From Hydractinia symbiolongicarpus (taxonomy: Eukaryota; Cnidaria; Hydrozoa; Anthoathecata; Hydractiniidae): DNA of 64,000 nucleotides. The notes under the pieces are model-generated. The model ran no database searches and was not told the origin of the DNA. It saw only the letters and a list, made by a program, of their open reading frames with translations. Made by a program: the position numbers and the translations under genes. The stretch is from assembly GCF_029227915.1 (NCBI RefSeq), contig NC_079878.1, forward strand, positions 16,184,001 through 16,248,000. Reading direction: 5' to 3'. Shown here piece after piece: positions 22,487 through 36,153 of the stretch (the stretch's first letter is position 1; each line of letters begins with the position of its first letter).

Positions 22487-24721
22487 CGGTGTTCTAATGA
22501 CATGGCGGATTTGAAAACGATTTAAGGCGTTGTAGTCCATTGAGAATAGAAGGACTAGACCGTTTTCAATCGGTCCAGGCTCGCAGAAGCACGTGATTTA
22601 CGTGTAAGGCCTTTACTAGTCTTCAAAAGTCTGTATTACAATCTGAAAAAGACTGTGCACGTATTTGACGGTGTTGTGTGGCCATTCCGGATTTAAAAAC
22701 GACTTGAGGCGCCGTAGTCCGTTGAGAGTGGAAGGACTAGACCGTTCTCAATCGGTCTAGCCTCGTAGAAGCACGTGAATTACGTGTAAGGCCCTTATTA
22801 GGCTGCAAAAAGCCGTGCTACAATTTTTAGAAGACTGTGCACGCACTTGATGGTGTTTAATGGCTACTGCGGAATGGAAAACGTCTTGAGGTGACATAGT
22901 CCATTGGGAGTGGAAGGACTAGACCGATCTCCGCCACTTTAGACTCGCAGAAGCTCGTAGTTTACGTGCAAGGTCCTTATTAGGCCGCAAAAGGCCGTAT
23001 TACAACCTTGAGAAGAACGTGCCCATATTTGACCGTTTTCTATGGCAATCGCGGATTCGAAAAGGGTTTGAGGCGTCGTAGTCCATTGAGAGTGGAAGGA
23101 CTAGACCGATCCCAACCTGTCTAGGCTCGTTGAAGCACGTGAATTACTAGTAAGGCCCTTACTACTCTCCAAAAGGCCGTATTGCAACCTTAAGAAGAAT
23201 GTGCCCATGTTTCACTGTGTTCTATGGCCACTGCGGATTCGAAAACGGTTTGAGGAGTCGTAGTCCATTGAGAGTGGAAGGACTAGACCGTTCAACACCT
23301 ATCTAGGCTCGTGGAAACACGTAATTTTCGTGTAAGGCCCTTATTAGGCCGCAAAAGGCCGTATTATAATCTTTCAAAGTCTGTGCACGGAGTTGACGGT
23401 GTTTTATTGCCATGGCGGAAAGGAAAACGCTTTGAGGCGTTATAATCTATTGAGAGTGGAAGGACTAGGCTTGTGGAATCACGTGATTTACGTGTAAGAC
23501 CCGTTTTAGGCCCCAAGAGGCTGAAATTCCAAATTTTAAAAGACTGTGCACGTAGTTGACGGTGTTCTATTGCCATGGCGGAAAGGAAGTCAACTTGAGG
23601 CGTTGCAATCCATTGAGAATGGAAGGACTAGACTCTTCTCAATCGGTCTAGGCTCGTGCAAGCACGTGATTTACATGCAAGGGCTTTATTAGGCTGTAAA
23701 AGGCCGTATTACAATCTTTAGGAAACTGCGCACGGAGTTGACGCTGTTTTATTGCCATGGCGGAAAGGAAAACGACTTGAGGCGTTACAATCTATTGAGA
23801 GTGAACGAACTAGACCGATCAGCACTTGTCTAAGCTGGTAGAAGCACGTAGTTCACGTGTAAGGCCTTTATTAGGCCGCAAAAAGCTGTACTACAAGCTT
23901 TAAAAGACTGTGCACGAAGTTGAAAGTGTTCTATTGCCATGCCGGAAAGGAAAACGACTGGAGACATCGTAGTCCATTGAGAGTGGAAGAAATAAACGGA
24001 CCACCACCTGTCTAGGCTCGTGTAAACACGTGATTTACATTTAAGGCCTTTATTAGGCCGTAAAAGGCCCTATTACAATCTTTAGAAGTATATGCACCTA
24101 GTTGACGGTGTTCTAATGACATGGCGGATTTAAAAACGACTTGAGGCGCCGTAGTCCGTTGAGAGTGGAAGGACTAGACCGTTCTCAATCGGTCCAGCCT
24201 CGTAGAAGCACGTGATTTACGTGTAAGGCCTTTACTAGTCTTCAAAAGTTTGTATTACAATCTGTAAAAGCCTGTGCACGTATTTGACGGTGTTGTGTGG
24301 CCATTCCGGATTTATAAACGACTTGAGGCGCCGTAGTCCGTTGAGAGTGGAAGGACTAGACCGATCCCTACCTGTCTAGGCTCGTAGTAGCATATAGTTT
24401 ACGTGTAAGACACTTATTAGGCTGCATAATGTCGTATTACGATCTTTAGAAGCCTGTGCACGCACTTGACGGTGTTCTATTGCCATGGCGGAAAGGAAAA
24501 CGACTTGAGGCGTTACAATCTATTGATAGTGAACGAACTAGACCGATCAGCACTTGTCTAAGCTGGTAGCGCCACGTAGTTCACGTGTAAGGCCTTTATT
24601 AGGCCGCAAAAAGCCGTACTACAAGCTTCAAAAGACTGTGCACGTAGTTGAAAGTGTTCTATTGCCATGCCGGAAAGGAAAACGACTGGAGACGTCGTAG
24701 TCCATTGAGAGTGGAAGGACT
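22487..24721. repeat. Domain II unit parallel to 17.2-19.4 kb
   Basis: Marker variants match 17.2-19.4 kb at offsets of 5340-5341 (ATTACTAGTAAGGCCC at 17803 and 23144; CTAG deletion at 18124 and 23465). The next copy of the marker is at 25491, an offset of 2347 or 13 monomers less 19 bases. The core series from the GACATGGCGG monomer onward is present in order. Confidence 0.75.
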
Positions 24722-27430
24722 AAACGGACCACCACCTGTCTAGGCTCGTGCAAACACGTGATTTACATTTAAGGCCTTTATTAGGCCGTAAAAGGCCCTA
24801 TTACAATCTTTAGAAGTATATGCACCTAGTTGACGGTGTTCTAATGACATGGCGGATTTAAAAACGACTTGAGGCGCCGTAGTCCGTTGAGAGTGGAAGG
24901 ACTAGACCGTTCTCAATCGGTCCAGCCTCGTAGAAGCACGTGATTTACGTGTAAGGCCTTTACTAGTCTTCAAAAGTTTGTATTACAATCTGTAAAAGCC
25001 TGTGCACGTATTTGACGGTGTTGTGTGGCCATTCCGGATTTATAAACGACTTGAGGCGCCGTAGTCCGTTGAGAGTGGAAGGACTAGACCGATCCCTACC
25101 AGTCTAGGCTCGTAGAAGCACGTGAATTACGTGTAAGGCCCTTATTAGGCTGCAAAAAGCCGTGCTACAATTTTTAGAAGACTGTGCACGCACTTGATGG
25201 TGTTTAATGGCTACTGCGGAATGGAAAACGTCTTGAGGTGACATAGTCCATTGGGAGTGGAAGGACTAGACCGATCTCCGCCACTTTAGACTCGCAGAAG
25301 CTCGTAGTTTACGTGTAAGGTCCTTATTAGGCCGCAAAAGGCCGTATTACAACCTTGAGAAGAACGTGCCCATATTTGACCGTTTTCTATGGCAATCGCG
25401 GATTCGAAAAGGGTTTGAGGCGTCGTAGTCCATTGAGAGTGGAAGGACTAGACCGATCCCAACCTGTCTAGGCTCGTTGAAGCACGTGAATTACTAGTAA
25501 GGCCCTTACTACTCTCCAAAAGGCCGTATTGCAACCTTAAGAAGAATGTGCCCATGTTTCACTGTGTTCTATGGCCATTGCGGATTCGAAAACGGTTTGA
25601 GGAGTCGTAGTCCATTGAGAGTGGAAGGACTAGACCGTTCAACACCTATCTAGGCTCGTGGAAACACGTGATTTTCGTGTAAGGCCCTTATTAGGCCGCA
25701 AAAGGCCGTATTATAATCTTTCAAAGTCTGTGCACGGAGTTGACGGTGTTTTATTGCCATGGCGGAAAGGAAAACGCTTTGAGGCGTTATAATCTATTGA
25801 GAGTGGAAGGACTAGGCTTGTGGAATCACGTGATTTACGTGTAAGACCCGTTTTAGGCCCCAAGAGGCTGAAATTCCAAATTTTAAAAGACTGTGCACGT
25901 AGTTGACGGTGTTCTATTGCCATGGCGGAAAGGAAGTCAACTTGAGGCGTTGCAATCCATTGAGAATGGAAGGACTAGACTCTTCTCAATCGGTCTAGGC
26001 TCGTGCAAGCACGTGATTTACATGCAAGGGCTTTATTAGGCTGTAAAAGGCCGTATTACAATCTTTAGGAAACTGCGCACGGAGTTGACGCTGTTTTATT
26101 GCCATGGCGGAAAGGAAAACGACTTGAGGCGTTACAATCTATTGAGAGTGAACGAACTAGACCGATCAGCACTTGTCTAAGCTGGTAGAAGCACGTAGTT
26201 CACGTGTAAGGCCTTTATTAGGCCGCAAAAATCTGTACTACAAGCTTTAAAAGACTGTGCACGAAGTTGAAAGTGTTCTATTGCCATGCCGGAAAGGAAA
26301 ACGACTGGAGACATCGTAGTCCATTGAGAGTGGAAGAAATAAACGGACCACCACCTGTCTAGGCTCGTGTAAACACGTGATTTACATTTAAGGCCTTTAT
26401 TAGGCCGTAAAAGGCCCTATTACAATCTTTAGAAGTATATGCACCTAGTTGACGGTGTTCTAATGACATGGCGGATTTAAAAACGACTTGAGGCGTTGTA
26501 GTCCATTGAGAATAGAAGGACTAGACCGTTCTCAATCGGTCTAGGCTCGTGGAAGCACGTGATTTACATGTAAGGCCCTTATTAGGCTGTAAAAGGCCGT
26601 AATACAATCCTTAGAAGACTGTGCACGCAGTTGACGGTGTTCTATGGCCATGGTGAAAAGAAAAGTGACTTGAGACGTCGTAGTCTATTGAGAGTGGAAA
26701 GGCTAGACCGATTCCCACCTGTCTAACCTCGTCAAAGCACGTGATTTACGTGTAAGGCCCTTATTGGGCTGCAAAAGGCCGTATTACAATCTTTAAAAGA
26801 GTGTGCACGTAGTTGACGCTGTTCTATTGCCACGGCGGAAAGGAAAAGGACTTGAGACGTCGTAGTTCATTAAGAGTGGGAGGACTAGACCGTTCCCCAC
26901 CTATTTAGGTTCGCAGAAGCACGTGATTTTCGTGTAAGGCTCTTATTAGGCTCTGAAGAAACGTATTACAACCTTTAGGAGAATCTGCACGTACTTGACA
27001 GTTTTCTATGGCTAATGCGGAATGCTAAACAACTTGAGATGTCGTAGTCCATGTAATGTGGAATGACTAGACCGTTCACCACCTATCTAGGCTCGTGGGA
27101 ACATGTGATTCACGTTTAAGGCCCTTACTAGGTTGCAAAAGAACGTATTACAACCTTAAAAAGCTTGTGCACGTAGTACGGTGTTGTGTGGCCATTCCGG
27201 ATTTAAAAACGACTTGAGGTGTCGTAGTCCGTTGAGAGTGGAAGGACTAGACCGTTCTCAATCGGTCTAGCCTCGTAGAAGCACGTGATTTACGTGTAAG
27301 GCCCTTATTAGGCTGCAAAAAGCCGTGCTACAATTTTTGGAAGACTGTGCACGTAGTTGACGGTGTTCTATTGCCATGGCGGAAAGGAAGTCAACTTGAG
27401 GCGTTGCAATCCATTGAGAATGGAAGAAAT
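24722..27430. repeat. 2709-bp unit, copy 1 (15 monomers)
   Basis: Matches 27431-30139 at a constant offset of 2709. Fifteen monomers would be 2730. The 21-base shortfall is explained by the 20-bp CTAG deletion at 25812 and the two-base loss in CGTAGTACGG, less about one base. The left edge is the switch to AAACGGACCACC after GGAAGGACT. Confidence 0.85.
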
Positions 27431-30139
27431 AAACGGACCACCACCTGTCTAGGCTCGTGTAAACACGTGATTTACATTTAAGGCCTTTATTAGGCCGTAA
27501 AAGGCCCTATTACAATCTTTAGAAGTATATGCACCTAGTTGACGGTGTTCTAATGACATGGCGGATTTAAAAACGACTTGAGGCGCCGTAGTCCGTTGAG
27601 AGTGGAAGGACTAGACCGTTCTCAATCGGTCCAGCCTCGTAGAAGCACGTGATTTACGTGTAAGGCCTTTACTAGTCTTCAAAAGTTTGTATTACAATCT
27701 GTAAAAGCCTGTGCACGTATTTGACGGTGTTGTGTGGCCATTCCGGATTTATAAACGACTTGAGGCGCCGTAGTCCGTTGAGAGTGGAAGGACTAGACCG
27801 ATCCCTACCTGTCTAGGCTCGTAGAAGCACGTGAATTACGTGTAAGGCCCTTATTAGGCTGCAAAAAGCCGTGCTACAATTTTTAGAAGACTGTGCACGC
27901 ACTTGATGGTGTTTAATGGCTACTGCGGAATGGAAAACGTCTTGAGGTGACATAGTCCATTGGGAGTGGAAGGACTAGACCGATCTCCGCCACTTTAGAC
28001 TCGCAGAAGCTCGTAGTTTACGTGTAAGGTCCTTATTAGGCCGCAAAAGGCCGTATTACAACCTTGAGAAGAACGTGCCCATATTTGACCGTTTTCTATG
28101 GCAATCGCGGATTCGAAAAGGGTTTGAGGCGTCGTAGTCCATTGAGAGTGGAAGGACTAGACCGATCCCAACCTGTCTAGGCTCGTTGAAGCACGTGAAT
28201 TACTAGTAAGGCCCTTACTACTCTCCAAAAGGCCGTATTGCAACCTTAAGAAGAATGTGCCCATGTTTCACTGTGTTCTATGGCCATTGCGGATTCGAAA
28301 ACGGTTTGAGGAGTCGTAGTCCATTGAGAGTGGAAGGACTAGACCGTTCAACACCTATCTAGGCTCGTGGAAACACGTGATTTTCGTGTAAGGCCCTTAT
28401 TAGGCCGCAAAAGGCCGTATTATAATCTTTCAAAGTCTGTGCACGGAGTTGACGGTGTTTTATTGCCATGGCGGAAAGGAAAACGCTTTGAGGCGTTATA
28501 ATCTATTGAGAGTGGAAGGACTAGGCTTGTGGAATCACGTGATTTACGTGTAAGACCCGTTTTAGGCCCCAAGAGGCTGAAATTCCAAATTTTAAAAGAC
28601 TGTGCACGTAGTTGACGGTGTTCTATTGCCATGGCGGAAAGGAAGTCAACTTGAGGCGTTGCAATCCATTGAGAATGGAAGGACTAGACTCTTCTCAATC
28701 GGTCTAGGCTCGTGCAAGCACGTGATTTACATGCAAGGGCTTTATTAGGCTGTAAAAGGCCGTATTACAATCTTTAGGAAACTGCGCACGGAGTTGACGC
28801 TGTTTTATTGCCATGGCGGAAAGGAAAACGACTTGAGGCGTTACAATCTATTGAGAGTGAACGAACTAGACCGATCAGCACTTGTCTAAGCTGGTAGAAG
28901 CACGTAGTTCACGTGTAAGGCCTTTATTAGGCCGCAAAAAGCTGTACTACAAGCTTTAAAAGACTGTGCACGAAGTTGAAAGTGTTCTATTGCCATGCCG
29001 GAAAGGAAAACGACTGGAGACATCGTAGTCCATTGAGAGTGGAAGAAATAAACGGACCACCACCTGTCTAGGCTCGTGTAAACACGTGATTTACATTTAA
29101 GGCCTTTATTAGGCCGTAAAAGGCCCTATTACAATCTTTAGAAGTATATGCACCTAGTTGACGGTGTTCTAATGACATGGCGGATTTAAAAACGACTTGA
29201 GGCGTTGTAGTCCATTGAGAATAGAAGGACTAGACCGTTCTCAATCGGTCTAGGCTCGTGGAAGCACGTGATTTACATGTAAGGCCCTTATTAGGCTGTA
29301 AAAGGCCGTAATACAATCCTTAGAAGACTGTGCACGCAGTTGACGGTGTTCTATGGCCATGGTGAAAAGAAAAGTGACTTGAGACGTCGTAGTCTATTGA
29401 GAGTGGAAAGGCTAGACCGATTCCCACCTGTCTAACCTCGTCAAAGCACGTGATTTACGTGTAAGGCCCTTATTGGGCTGCAAAAGGCCGTATTACAATC
29501 TTTAAAAGAGTGTGCACGTAGTTGACGCTGTTCTATTGCCACGGCGGAAAGGAAAAGGACTTGAGACGTCGTAGTTCATTAAGAGTGGGAGGACTAGACC
29601 GTTCCCCACCTATTTAGGTTCGCAGAAGCACGTGATTTTCGTGTAAGGCTCTTATTAGGCTCTGAAGAAACGTATTACAACCTTTAGGAGAATCTGCACG
29701 TACTTGACAGTTTTCTATGGCTAATGCGGAATGCTAAACAACTTGAGATGTCGTAGTCCATGTAATGTGGAATGACTAGACCGTTCACCACCTATCTAGG
29801 CTCGTGGGAACATGTGATTCACGTTTAAGGCCCTTACTAGGTTGCAAAAGAACGTATTACAACCTTAAAAAGCTTGTGCACGTAGTACGGTGTTGTGTGG
29901 CCATTCCGGATTTAAAAACGACTTGAGGTGTCGTAGTCCGTTGAGAGTGGAAGGACTAGACCATTCTCAATCGGTCTAGCCTCGTAGAAGCACGTGATTT
30001 ACGTGTAAGGCCCTTATTAGGCTGCAAAAAGCCGTGCTACAATTTTTGGAAGACTGTGCACGTAGTTGACGGTGTTCTATTGCCATGGCGGAAAGGAAGT
30101 CAACTTGAGGCGTTGCAATCCATTGAGAATGGAAGGACT
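27431..30139. repeat. 2709-bp unit, copy 2 (15 monomers)
   Basis: Second tandem copy. The left junction reads GGAAGAAATAAACGG, a variant otherwise found at other places in the domain (for example near 23989), so the junction itself is a hybrid. Single-base differences from copy 1 include CTACCTGTC for CTACCAGTC near 27800. After about 30135 the sequence continues into the block shared with 21.56 kb. Confidence 0.85.
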
Positions 30140-30417
30140 AGACCGTTCTCAATCGGTCTAGGCTCGTGCAAGCACGTGATTTACATGTAAGGCCCTTATT
30201 AGGCTGTAAAAGGCCGTAATACAATCCTTAGACGACTGTGGACGCAGTTGACGGTGCTCTATGGCCATGGTGGAAAATAAAAGGACTTGAGACGTCGTAG
30301 TCTATTGAGAGTGGAAAAGCTAGACCGATTCCCACCTGTCTAACCTCGTCAAAGCACGTGAACTTCGTGTAAGGTCCTTTCTAGGCTGCAAAAAACCGTA
30401 TTACAATCTTTAAAAGC

Positions 30418-33400
30418 CTGTGCACGTAGTTGACGGTGTTCTATTGCCATGGCGGGAAGGAAAACGACTTGAAGTGTTGTAATCTATTGAGAGTGAACGG
30501 ACTAGACATATCCCGTCTCTCTAGGCTCGTAGAAGCACGTAGTTTACGTGTAAGGCCCTTATTAGGCTGCACAATGTCGTATTAGAATCTTTAGAAGACT
30601 GTGCCTGTAGTTGAAGTTGTTCTATTGCTATGGCGGAAAGTAAAATGACTTGACACGTCGTAGTCCATTGTGAGTGGAAAAGCTAGACCGATTTCCAGCT
30701 GTGTAACCTCGTCGAAGCACGTGATTTACGTTTAAGGCCTTTATTAGGCTGTAAAAAGCCGTATTACAATCTTTAGAAGACTGTGCACTTAATTGACGGT
30801 GCTCTATGGCCATGGTGGAAAGTAAAATGACTTGAGACGTCGTAGTCCATTGGGAGTGGAAAGGCTAGACCGATCATTACCTATCTAGGCTCGTGCAAGC
30901 ACGTGATTTACATGTAAGGCTTTATTAGGCTGTAAAAGGCCGTATTACAATCTTTAGGAAACTGTGCACGGAGATGACGCTGTTTTATTGCCATGGCGGA
31001 AAGGAAAACGACTTGAGGCGTTACAATCTATTGAGAGTGAACGAACTAGACCGATCAGCACTTCTCTAGGCTGGTAGAAGCACGTAGTTCACGTGTAAAA
31101 CCTTTATTAGGCCGCAAAAAGCCGTACTACAAACTTTAAAAGACTGTGCACGTAGTTGAAAGTGTTCTATTGCCATGCCGGAAAGGAAAACGACTGGAGA
31201 CGTCGTAGTCCATTGAAATTGGAAGGACTAAACGGACCACCACCTGTCTAGGCTCGTGCAAACACGTGATTTACATTTAAGGCCTTTATTAGGCCGTAAA
31301 AGGCCCTATTACAATCTTTAGAAGTATATGCACCTAGTTGACGGTGTTCTAATGACATGGCGGATTTGAAAACGATTTAAGGCGTTGTAGTCCATTGAGA
31401 ATAGAAGGACTAGACCGTTCTCAATCGGTCCAGGCTCGCAGAAGCACGTGATTTACGTGTAAGGCCTTTACTAGTCTTCAAAAGTCTGTATTACAATCTG
31501 AAAAAGCCTGTGCACGTAATTGACGGTGTTGTGTGGCCATTCCGGATTTAAAAACGACTTGAGGCGCCGTAGTCCGTTGAGAGTGGAAGGACTAGACCGT
31601 TCTCAATCGGTCTAGCCTCGTAGAAGCACGTGAATTACGTGTAAGGCCCTTATTAGGCTGCAAAAAGCCGTGCTACAATTTTTAGAAGACTGTGCACGCA
31701 CTTGATGGTGTTTAATGGCTACTGCGGATTGGAAAACGTCTTGTGGTGACATAGTCCATTAGGAGTGGAAGGACTAAACCGACCACCACCTGTCTAGACT
31801 CTTCAAAGCCCGTGATTTACGTGTAAGGTTTTTTTTTAGGCTGCAAAAGCCGTATTACAGACTTTAAAGGACTGTGCACGTAGTTGACGGTGTTCTGTTG
31901 CCATGGCGGAAAGGAAAACGTCTTGAGGCGTTGTAATCTATTCACAGTGAAAGAACTAGACCGATCTCCGCCACTTTAGACTCGTAGAACCTCGTAGTTT
32001 ACGTGTAAGGTCCTTATTAGGCCGCAAAAGGCCGTATTACAACCTTGAGAAGAACGTGCCCATATTTGACCGTTTTCTATGGCAATCGCGGATTCGAAAA
32101 GGGTTTGAGGTTTCGTAGTCCATTGAGAGTGGAAGGACTAGACCGATCCCAACCTGTCTAGGCTCGTTGAAGCACGTGAATTACTAGTAAGGCCCTTACT
32201 ACTCTCCAAAAGGCCTTATTGCAACCTTAAGAAGAATGTGCCCATGTTTGACTGTGTTCTATGGCCATTGCAGATTCAAAAACGGTTTGAGGAGTCGTAG
32301 TACATTGAAAGTGGAAGGACTAAACCGACCACCACCTATCTAGACTCTTCAAAGCCCGTGATTTACGTGTAAGGTTTTTTTTAGGCTGCAAAAGCCGTAT
32401 TACAGACTTTAAAGAACTGTGCACGTAGTTGACGGTGTTCTGTTGCCATGGCGGAAAGGAAAACGCTTTGAGGCGTTATAATCTATAGAGAGTGAAAGGA
32501 CTAGACCGATCAACATCTATCTAGGCTCGTGGAAACACGTGATTTTTGTGTAAGGTCCTTATTAGGCCTGCAAAGGGCGTATTACAACCTCTAAAAAACG
32601 GTGCACGTAGTTAACGGTGTTCTATGGCTATTGCGGAATGGAAAACGACTTAAGGCGTCGTAGTCCATTGAGAGTGGCAGGACTAGGCTTGTGGAATCAC
32701 GTGATTTACGTGTAAGACCCGTTTTAGGACCCAACACGTAGTTGACGGTGTTCTATTGCCATGGCGGAAAGGAAGTCAACTTGAGGCGTAGCAATCCATT
32801 GAGAATGGAAGGACTAGACTCTTCTCAATCGGTCTAGGCTCGTGCAAGCACGTGATTTACATGTAACGCTTTATTAGGTTTTAAAAGGCCGTATTACAAT
32901 CTTTAGGAAACTGTGCACGGAGTTGACGCTGTTTTATTGCCATGGCGGAAAGGAAAACGACTTGAGGCGTTACAATCTATTTAGAGTGAACGAACTAGAC
33001 CGATCAGCACTTCTCTAGGCTGGTAGAAGCACGTAGGTCACGGGTAAAACCTTTATTAGGCCGCAAAAAGACGTACTACAAGCTTTAAAAGACTGTGCAC
33101 GTAGTTGAAAGTGTTCTATTGCCATGCCCGAAAGGAAAACGACTGGAGGCGTCGTAGTCCATTGAAATTGGAAGGACTAAACGGACCACCACCTGTCTAG
33201 GCTCGTGCAAACACGTGATTTACATTTAAGGCCTTTATTAGGCCGTAAAAGGCCCTATTACAATCTTTAGAAGTATATGCACCTAGTTGACGGTGTTCTA
33301 ATGACATGGCGGATTTGAAAACGATTTAAGGCGTTGTAGTCCATTGCGAATAGAAGGACTAGACCGTTCTCAATCGGTCCAGGCTCGCAGAAGCACGTGA

Positions 33401-36153
33401 TTTACGTGTAAGGCCTTTACTAGTCTTCAAAAGTCTGTATTACAATCTGAAAAAGCCTGTGCACGTATTTGACGGTGTTGTGTGGCCATTCCGGATTTAT
33501 AAACGACTTGAGGCGCCGTAGACCGTTGAGAGTGGAAGGTCTAGACCGATCCCTGCCTGTCTAGGCTCGTAGAAGCATATAGTTTACGTGTAAGACACTT
33601 ATTAGGCTGCATAATGTCGTATTACGATCTTTGGAAGCCTGTGCACGTACTTGACGGTGTTCTATTGCCATGGCGGAAAAGAAAACGTCTTGAGGAGTTG
33701 TAATCTATTGAGAATGAAAGGACTAGAGCGATTGTCAACTGTCTAGGCTCGTGGAAGCACGTCAATTGCGTGTAATGCCCTTGTTAGGCCGCAAAAGGCC
33801 GTACAACCTTCAGAAGACTGTGCACGTACTTGCGGGTGTTCCATGGCTATTGCAGGATGGTAAACGACTTGAGATGTCGTAGTCCATGCAATGTGTAATG
33901 ACTAGACCGTTCCCCACCTATCTAGGCTCGTGGGAGCACGTGATTCACGTGAAAGGCCCTTACTAGGTTGCAAAAGAACGTATTACAAGCCTGTGCACGT
34001 AGTTGACGGTGTTCTAATGCCATGGCGAAAAGGAAATCAACTTGAGGCGTTGTAATCCATTAACAATGGGAGGACTAGACCGTTCTCAATCGGTCTAGGC
34101 TCGTAGAAGCACGTGATTTACGTGTAAGACCCGTTTTAGGCCCCAAGAGGCTGTATTCCAAATCTTAAAAGACTGTGCACGTAGTTGACGTTGTTCTATT
34201 GCCATGGCGGAAAGGAAGTCAACTTGAGGCGTTGCAATCTATTGAGAATGGAAGGACTAGACCATTCTTAATCGGTCTAGGCTCGTGCAAGCACGTGATT
34301 TACATGTAAGGCCCTTATTAGGCTGTAAAAGGCCGTAATACAATCCTTAGAAGACTGTGGACGCAGTTGACGGTGTTCTATGGCCATGGTGGAAAGTAAA
34401 GTGACTTGAGACGTCGTAGTCCATTGAGAGTGGGAAAGCTAGACCGATTCCCACCTGTCTAACCTCGTCGAAGCACGTGATTTACGTGTAAGGCCCTTAT
34501 TAGGCTGCAAAAGGCCGTATTCCAACCTTTAGAAGACTGTGCACGTAGTTGACGGTGTTCTATTGCCATGGCGGAAAGGAAAACGACTTGAGGCGTTACA
34601 ATCTATTGAGAGTGAACGAACTAGACCGATCAGCACTTCTCTGGGCTGGTAGAAGCACGTAGTTCACGTGTAAAACCTTTATTAGGCCGCAAAAAGCCGT
34701 ACTACAAGCTTTAAAAGACTGCGCACGTAGTTGAAAGTGTTCTATTGCCATACCGGAAAGGAAAACGACTGGAGACGTCGTAGTCCATTGAAATTGGAAG
34801 GACTAAACAGACCACCACCTGTCTAGGATCGTGCAAACACGTGATTTACATTTAAGGCCTTTATTAGGCCGTAAAAGGCCCTATTACAATCTTTAGAAGT
34901 ATATGCACCTAGTTGACGGTGTTCTAATGACATGGCGGATTTGAAAACGATTTAAGGCGTTGTAGTCCATTGAGAATAGAAGGACTAGACCGTTCTCAAT
35001 CAGTCCAGGCCCGTAGAAGCACGTGATTTACGTGTAAGGCCTTTACTAGTCTTCAAAAGTCTGTATTACAATCTGAAAAAGCCTGTGCACGTATTTGACG
35101 GTGTTGTGTGGCCATTCCGGATTTAAAAACGACTTGAGGCGCCGTAGTTCGTTGAGAGTGGAAGGACTAGACCGTTCTCAATAGGTCTAGCCTCGTAGAA
35201 GCACGTGAATTACGTGTAAGGCCCTTATTAGGCTGCAAAAAGCCGTGCTACAATTTTTAGAAGACTGTGCACGCACTTGATGGTGTTTAATGGCTACTGC
35301 GGAATGGAAAACGTCTTGAGGTGACATAGTCCATTGGGAGTGGAAGGACTAAACCGACCACCACCTATCTAGACTCTTCAAAGCCCGTGATTTACGTGTA
35401 AGGTTTTTTTTAGGCTGCAAAAGCCGTATTACAGACTTTAAAGGACTGTGCACGTAGTTGACGGTGTTCTGTTGCCATGGCGGAAAGGAAAACGTCTTGA
35501 GGCGTAGTAATCTATTCACAGTGAAAGGACTAGACCGATCTCCGCCACTTTAGACTCGTAGAAGCTCGTAGTTTACGTGTAAGGTCCTTATAAGGCCGCA
35601 AAAGGCCGTATTGCAACCTTAAGAAGAATGTGCCCATGTTTGACTGTGTTCTATGGCCATTGCGGATTCGAAAACGGTTTGAGGAGTCGTAGTCCATTGA
35701 GAGTGGAAGGACTAGGCTTGTGGAATCACGTGATTTACGTGTAAGACCCGTTTTAGGCCCCAAGAGGCTGTATTCCAAATCTTAAAGGACTGTGCACGTA
35801 GTTGACGGTGTTCTATTGCCATGGCGGAAAGGAAGTCAACTTGAGGCGTTGCAATCCATTGAGAATGGAAGGACTAGACCGTTCTCAATCGGTCTAGGCT
35901 CGTGCAAGCACGTGATTTACATGTAAAGGCTTTATTAGGCTGTAAAAGGCCGTATTACAATCTTTAGGAAACTTTGCACGGAGTTGACGCTGTTTTATTC
36001 CCATGGCGGAAAGGAAAACGACTTGAGGCATTACAATCTATTGAGAGTGAACGAACTAGACCGATCAGCACTTGTCTAAGCTGGTAGAAGCACGTAGTTC
36101 ACGTGTAAGGCCTTTATTAGGCCGCAAAAAGCCGTACTACAAGCTTTAAAAGA
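30418..36153. repeat. Domain III 5736-bp unit, copy 1 (32 monomers)
   Basis: First of three tandem copies. Thirty-two monomers would be 5824. The 88-base shortfall is accounted for approximately by visible indels: 20-bp CTAG deletions at 32683 and 35712, a 31-bp deletion at 32734, about 10 bp at 33987, 4 bp near 33808 and 2-bp losses near 30920 and 32868. T runs near 31829 (nine T) and 32377 also vary in length. Copy 1 differs from copy 2 at a dozen or more single bases that I saw, for example GAGGTTTCG near 32109 where copy 2 has GAGGCGTCG. The left edge lies within about 10 bases of 30418. Confidence 0.9.
32683..32740. repeat. Doubly shortened monomer marking the 5736-bp unit
   Basis: One monomer has lost 20 bp between its CTAG boxes (join at 32683) and another 31 bp between CCAA and CACGTAG (join at 32734). 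The same monomer recurs at 38419 and 44155, the other two copies of the unit, and I did not see the 31-bp loss anywhere else. It is a convenient single-copy marker for counting units. Confidence 0.8.

Noticed and set aside
31829-31837. Runs of 7-9 T as Pol III or bacterial terminators
   Set aside because: They are length variants of the GTAAGG to TTAGG stretch of one monomer class, with no transcription unit and no adjoining GC-rich stem.
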